This document shows positions 60,273 through 64,000 of a stretch of DNA of 64,000 nt, piece after piece (position 1 is the first letter of the stretch; every line of letters starts with the position of its first letter). A model generated the notes under the pieces. It did not search any database. It worked only from the letters and a program-made list of their open reading frames with translations, and was not told where the DNA came from. The stretch spans positions 186,001 through 250,000 of the forward strand of contig NZ_JAFCKF010000003.1 of the NCBI RefSeq assembly GCF_018130545.1, written 5' to 3'. This stretch comes from Bradyrhizobium tropiciagri (GTDB taxonomy: Bacteria; Pseudomonadota; Alphaproteobacteria; Rhizobiales; Xanthobacteraceae). Both the position numbers and the translations under genes were made by a program.

Positions 60273-62630
60273 ATGGACTATTTCAAACGCTTCAACTTCC
60301 TGTTCGCAGCGCCGGTTTTCGAGGCCGACGACCTGGAAGGCATCAGATTCAACCAGATCATCACCGAAATCGAGCGCTCCGGCTTCGAGGTGGTCCGCGC
60401 CCGCAAGCTGGAAGACGCCGAGATCGCGGTGCAGACCGATGCCGCGATCGGCTGCATGGTGGTCGACTGGGGCAAGAAGGGTCTCGAGGGCAAAACCGCG
60501 GCGCTGATCAACCTGATGCGCCGGCGGGGGCTGGACTTCCCGATCCTCCTGCTGATCCGGCGCAAGCGGTTCGAGGACCTGCCGGTCGAGGTGCTCGATT
60601 TCATCGACGGCTATGTGTTCCTCTCCGAGGAAACCCCGTCCTTCATCGCCAAGAACCTGATCTCCAGGCTGAAGCAATATGCCGAGAACCTGAAGACGCC
60701 ATTCTTCGGCGCGCTGGTCGACTATGCCGAGGAAGGCAACCAGCTCTGGACCTGCCCGGGCCACAATGGCGGCGTGTTCTACAGCCGCAGCCCGATCGGC
60801 CGGGTGTTCGTCGAGCATCTCGGCGAAGCCGTGTTCCGCGACGACCTCGACAATTCCGTGCTCGACCTCGGCGACCTCCTGACCCATGAGGGGCCGGCGC
60901 TGCGGGCGCAGAAGGAAGCGGCAAAGATTTTCGGCGCCGAGAAGACCTATTTCGTGCTCAACGGCACCTCGACCTCGAACAAGGTCGCGCTGGGATCGCT
61001 GGTCACCGACGGCGACCTCGTGCTGTTCGACCGCAACAACCACAAGGCCGCCCATCACGGCGCGCTTTTGATCGGCGGCGGCATCCCGGTCTATGTGCCG
61101 ACCGTGCGCAACGCCTGGGGCCTGATCGGCCCGATGCGCTGGGACCTGCTCGATGAGGGCACGCTGCGCGACCACATCCGCAAGCACCCGCTGGTCAGGG
61201 ACGAGAACGCCTGGAAGAAGGAGCGCCCGTTCCGCGTCGCCGTGGTCGAGCAGTGCACCTATGACGGCACCATCCACTCGGCCGAGATGATCCTGAAGCG
61301 GATCGGCCATCTCTGCGACTACATCCTGTTCGACGAGGCCTGGGCCGGCTTCATGAAATTCCACCCGATCTATGCCGGCCGCTTCGCGATGGGGCTTTCC
61401 AATCTCGGCCCGGAGGCGCCCGGCATCATAGCCACCCAATCGACCCACAAGCAGCTCGCAAGCTTCTCGCAGGCCTCGCAGATCCACATCCGCGACCGCC
61501 ACATCAAGGGCCAGAAGCGCCGGGTCGAGCACCGCCGCTTCAACGAAAGCTTCATGCAGCACGCCTCGACCTCGCCGTTCTATCCCATCTTCGCCTCGCT
61601 CGACGTCGGCGCCCAGATGATGAAGGGCCGCTCCGGCGAGGTGCTGTGGGACGATACGATCCGGCTCGGCATCGAGCTGCGCAAGAAGATCCGCGCGGTG
61701 AAGCGCGAGTTTGAGGAGAAGGAGACGCGCGCGGAGCGGCGCTGGTTCTTCGAGCCGTTCGTGCCGGACCGGGTGAAGATCCCCGACGTCGCCCGCGAAG
61801 GCGGCGTCCACAATGTCGCGTGGGAGACGATCTCGACCGATCAGCTCGCGACCAATCCGTCCTACTGGCAGCTCAGTCCGGGCGAGACCTGGCACGGCTT
61901 CCCCGAGCTGACGGAAGGCTTCGCGATGACCGACCCGAACAAGCTCACTCTGCTGACACCGGGCTTCGATCACGCCACCGGCGCCTATGCCGATCACGGC
62001 ATCCCCGCGCCGGTCGTCGCGCAATATCTGCGCGAGAACCAGATCGTCGCCGAGAAGAACGACCTCAACTCCCTGCTGTTCCTGCTGACGCCCGGTGTCG
62101 AGGCCAGCAAGGCCGGCACGCTGGTGTCGGGGCTCGTCGCCTTCAAGAAGCTGCACGACGACAACGCGCTGGTCGAGGACGTCATCCCGGAATTCTTCCG
62201 CCGCCGGCCGCAACGCTACACCGGAGTGCGGCTACGCGACCTCTGCGGCGACATGCACCGCTTCTTCCGCGACGGCGGCGTCAGCACGCTGCAGGCCAAG
62301 CAATTCCTGCCCGAGCATTTGCCCGAGATCGCGATGTCGCCGCGCCAGGCGGCGCAATATCTGATCCGCAACGACGTCGACTATCTGCCGATCGACCAGA
62401 TCTTCGGCCGCATCGCCGCGACGCCGTTCGTGGTCTATCCGCCTGGGATTGCCACCATCGTGCCCGGCGAGCGGCTGTCGGAACGCAGCAAGCCGATGAT
62501 CGATTATCTCAAGATGTTCGAGGCGAGCTTCAATGCCTTCCCCGGCTTCGAGGTCGAGGTGCAGGGCATCTACAAGGAGATCGACGACGCCGGCCGGGTC
62601 CGCTTCTACACCTATGTCGTGTCCGAATAG
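60273..62630 (+). CDS. Orn/Lys/Arg decarboxylase family protein
   Basis: A 785-residue PLP enzyme of the large inducible decarboxylase group. The N-terminal 130 residues form a receiver-like wing (FEVVRARKLEDAEIAVQ), followed by the aminotransferase-fold domain. The PLP-binding Lys is in TQSTHKQLASFSQASQ near residue 392; CPGHNGGVFYSRSPIG and ILFDEAWAGFMKFHP fit the family. It would produce a polyamine (cadaverine, putrescine or agmatine); the exact amino acid is not decided by sequence. The ATG at 60273 is the family-like start. It is followed 18 bp later by a GNAT gene. Confidence 0.9.
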   Translation: MDYFKRFNFLFAAPVFEADDLEGIRFNQIITEIERSGFEVVRARKLEDAEIAVQTDAAIGCMVVDWGKKGLEGKTAALINLMRRRGLDFPILLLIRRKRFEDLPVEVLDFIDGYVFLSEETPSFIAKNLISRLKQYAENLKTPFFGALVDYAEEGNQLWTCPGHNGGVFYSRSPIGRVFVEHLGEAVFRDDLDNSVLDLGDLLTHEGPALRAQKEAAKIFGAEKTYFVLNGTSTSNKVALGSLVTDGDLVLFDRNNHKAAHHGALLIGGGIPVYVPTVRNAWGLIGPMRWDLLDEGTLRDHIRKHPLVRDENAWKKERPFRVAVVEQCTYDGTIHSAEMILKRIGHLCDYILFDEAWAGFMKFHPIYAGRFAMGLSNLGPEAPGIIATQSTHKQLASFSQASQIHIRDRHIKGQKRRVEHRRFNESFMQHASTSPFYPIFASLDVGAQMMKGRSGEVLWDDTIRLGIELRKKIRAVKREFEEKETRAERRWFFEPFVPDRVKIPDVAREGGVHNVAWETISTDQLATNPSYWQLSPGETWHGFPELTEGFAMTDPNKLTLLTPGFDHATGAYADHGIPAPVVAQYLRENQIVAEKNDLNSLLFLLTPGVEASKAGTLVSGLVAFKKLHDDNALVEDVIPEFFRRRPQRYTGVRLRDLCGDMHRFFRDGGVSTLQAKQFLPEHLPEIAMSPRQAAQYLIRNDVDYLPIDQIFGRIAATPFVVYPPGIATIVPGERLSERSKPMIDYLKMFEASFNAFPGFEVEVQGIYKEIDDAGRVRFYTYVVSE

Positions 62631-62648
62631 ACGAACGGACGCTGCACA

Positions 62649-63209
62649 ATGGAGAATGATCACAAGATCACCGTCCGCGCCTCGCGTGACAGCGACGTCG
62701 ATGCGATGCTGTCGATCTACCGCCACCACATCCGCCACGGCATCGAGGAGAGCGTCGACGACAGCGGTACGCCGGAGCCCGACGATTTGCGCGACCGCCG
62801 CAAGAACCTGCGCAGCACCCGCCTGCCGCACCTGGTCGCGATGTGCGACGGCGAGGTGGTGGGCTACGCCTATGTCGTCCAGTTCCGCAAGCGCCCGGCC
62901 TATCGCTACACGGTGAAGCACTCGATCTATATTCACCACCGCTTCACCGGCAAGGGCGTCGGCGGCAAGCTGCTGCAGGAACTGGTCGACACCTGCGCGG
63001 CCGCCGGATTCCGGCAGATGATCGGCTATATCGACAGCGACAATGCCGCCTCGCTCGCGCTGCACGACCGCTTCGGCTTCGCCCGCGTCGGTCATCTACC
63101 GGGTGTCGCCTATCGCTACGGCCGCTGGTCCGACACCGTGATGGTGCAACGCTCGCTCGCCGCCGGCTCGACCGCCCCGCCCCCGCCCGCGCCGCTGTCG
63201 CGGCGGTGA
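62649..63209 (+). CDS. GNAT N-acetyltransferase (PAT-like)
   Basis: A 186-residue acetyltransferase of the phosphinothricin/L-amino acid type. The acetyl-CoA loop is in HHRFTGKGVGGKLL (residues 98-111) and the family block SIYIHHRFTG plus AASLALHDRFGFARVG are present. The position 18 bp after the decarboxylase makes acetylation of the resulting polyamine or its precursor plausible, but this is inference. Other members acetylate amino acids. Confidence 0.85.
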   Translation: MENDHKITVRASRDSDVDAMLSIYRHHIRHGIEESVDDSGTPEPDDLRDRRKNLRSTRLPHLVAMCDGEVVGYAYVVQFRKRPAYRYTVKHSIYIHHRFTGKGVGGKLLQELVDTCAAAGFRQMIGYIDSDNAASLALHDRFGFARVGHLPGVAYRYGRWSDTVMVQRSLAAGSTAPPPPAPLSRR

Positions 63210-63229
63210 TGGGAGACCACACCATCCGC

Positions 63230-63351
63230 CGTCGTCCCTGCGAAAGCAGGGACCCATACTCCGCGGCGGATGTGGCGAATGGGACTCGTCGTTCGACTTC
63301 GCGCAACGATGATCATTCGTGGTTATGGGTCCCTGCTTTCGCAGGAACGAC
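63230..63351. repeat. Long inverted repeat, second copy
   Basis: Begins CGTCGTCCCTGCGAAAGCAG and ends GGTTATGGGTCCCTGC...CAGGAACGAC; the two ends can pair. It is related to the element at 19.65-19.79 kb (shared GGTTATGGGTCCCTGC). It lies between the GNAT gene and the dodecin gene. Confidence 0.65.
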
Positions 63352-63407
63352 ATCGAATATGTTGCACGGCCCGGAGTCACACTTCCGCATTCTCGCGATC
63401 GCCCACC

Positions 63408-63629
63408 CTACTCCAGCGTGAAGCCGACCCGCAGCGTCACCTGGTAATGCGCGACCTTGCCGCCCTCGATATGGCCTCGGGTCTGCACCACCTCGAACCA
63501 TTTCATCTCCCGGATCGTCTTCGAGGCGCGGCTCACCGCGTTCTCGATCGCCGCCTCGATGCTCTTGTCCGATGATCCAACCAGTTCGAGGATCTTGTAG
63601 ACGTGATCCTTGTCGTGCGTCGTGGGCAT
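63408..63629 (-). CDS. Dodecin
   Basis: A 73-residue flavin-binding protein with the dodecin pattern [11 protein letters not shown] (strand 1), [19 protein letters not shown] (helix) and [28 protein letters not shown] (strands 2-3 with Trp and Gln of the flavin site). Dodecins form 12-subunit shells storing FMN/FAD. ATG 63629 follows GAGGAGGTTCGAC. A perfect FixK box lies 77 bp upstream. Confidence 0.93.
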   Translation of the reverse strand: MPTTHDKDHVYKILELVGSSDKSIEAAIENAVSRASKTIREMKWFEVVQTRGHIEGGKVAHYQVTLRVGFTLE

Positions 63630-63705
63630 GTCGAACCTCCTCTGTGGATGCGCGATCCGGACCGGCTGCCGTCAAGCAGACAAATGCTGCGCGGCAACAC
63701 ACCGA

Positions 63706-63719
63706 TTGATTTGAATCAA
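63706..63719. promoter_or_regulatory. Perfect FixK/FNR box between dodecin and HdeD genes
   Basis: TTGATTTGAATCAA matches TTGAT-N4-ATCAA. It is 76 bp upstream of the dodecin start and 97 bp upstream of the HdeD start, so either or both could be controlled. Confidence 0.6.
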
Positions 63720-63816
63720 CGTATCGCGGCGCGTTTGGTGCCAGCCTCTGCACCTGCCTTTGTCCGCGCCTTGACCTATGGTAGCATAATCTGGTCAAGC
63801 ATTCGGGAGCGATACG

Positions 63817-64000
63817 ATGTCGACAGCGTCCAGCTCACCCGCCACCCCTCCTCACAGCCTCGGATCCGGGCTTGCCCACCTTCGCGCCAAGTGGGGCTGG
63901 ATCGTCGCCCTCGGCGTGATCTACCTGATCGCCGGCGTGCTCGCCTTCGGCAGCGTCTTGTTCGCCACCGTCGTCAGCGTGCTGTTTGTCGGCGCCATGA
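63817..64000 (+). CDS. HdeD-family membrane protein, 3' end outside window
   Basis: The first 61 residues: a Ser/Pro-rich start (MSTASSSPATPPHSLG), then the beginning of two transmembrane helices (WGWIVALGVIYLIAGVLAFGSVLF). This is the start of a HdeD/DUF308 protein, usually six helices of 180-200 residues, linked with acid stress in enterobacteria. It is divergent from dodecin with a FixK box between. Confidence 0.8.
   Translation, partial: MSTASSSPATPPHSLGSGLAHLRAKWGWIVALGVIYLIAGVLAFGSVLFATVVSVLFVGAM

Noticed and set aside
1-64000. CRISPR array
   Set aside because: No regularly spaced identical repeats were found; the only tandem array is the 12-bp one in the MFS gene.

Overview
The window looks like chromosomal DNA of a GC-rich alphaproteobacterium, most probably a Bradyrhizobium or close relative (Nitrobacteraceae). 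This rests on family recognition, not a database search: the class III cyclase/DUF2652 proteins, the NifU-like scaffold without its third Cys, DUF2336 and Hpt proteins, CtrA-type TTAA-N7-TTAA boxes, FixK-type TTGAT-N4-ATCAA boxes and families of palindromic intergenic repeats. It is densely coding on both strands, with no rRNA, tRNA or CRISPR array seen.

Layout. 0-9 kb: a proline-rich partial gene, a DUF2652/SRPBCC protein, an SCP2-like/hydrolase gene pair, an outer-membrane beta-barrel protein, small exported proteins, a TPR protein and an MFS transporter. 9-19.6 kb: a copper/heavy-metal resistance cluster, nearly all on the minus strand (GDCCVxC protein, CusF, cupredoxin, multicopper oxidase, TolC, lipoprotein, His/Met/Cys-rich protein, CusA, CusB, YtkA-like protein, second Met/Cys-rich protein), with a CsoR-like palindrome in the middle. 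19.8-26.4 kb: S10 peptidase, NAD kinase, a response regulator/Hpt/DUF2336 signalling group and a lytic transglycosylase behind a perfect CtrA box. 26.4-31.6 kb: a ba3-type cytochrome oxidase operon with three c-type cytochromes, behind a perfect FixK box. 31.6-47.4 kb: hisI, folE, a NifU-like scaffold, two periplasmic ClpP-like proteins, yidD, an MFS transporter, thrS, a nitroreductase, a GGDEF/EAL protein, a patatin, a CBS protein and a rhomboid protease.

47.5-53.4 kb is a 5.9-kb island bounded by a 25-bp direct repeat. It carries an AlpA-like regulator, two O-acyltransferases of the surface-polysaccharide type, and broken phage genes (an integrase C-terminus and a frameshifted phage gene). 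It resembles a decayed serotype-converting prophage. Its attachment repeat lies in an intrinsic terminator that seems to end an unannotated small RNA of about 200 nt on the minus strand, and a perfect CtrA box lies inside that RNA's putative promoter. 53.7-64 kb: a PAS protein, a HAMP/adenylate cyclase, a cupin, a DUF3311 plus MctP-like symporter pair, a second copy of the TPR protein, an Orn/Lys/Arg decarboxylase with a GNAT acetyltransferase, and divergent dodecin and HdeD genes sharing a FixK box.

Several parts work together: the copper genes (periplasmic oxidation, chaperoning and RND export), the low-oxygen respiratory operon and dodecin/HdeD pair with shared FixK-type sites, and a set of loci with CtrA boxes linked to cell-cycle or polarity control.
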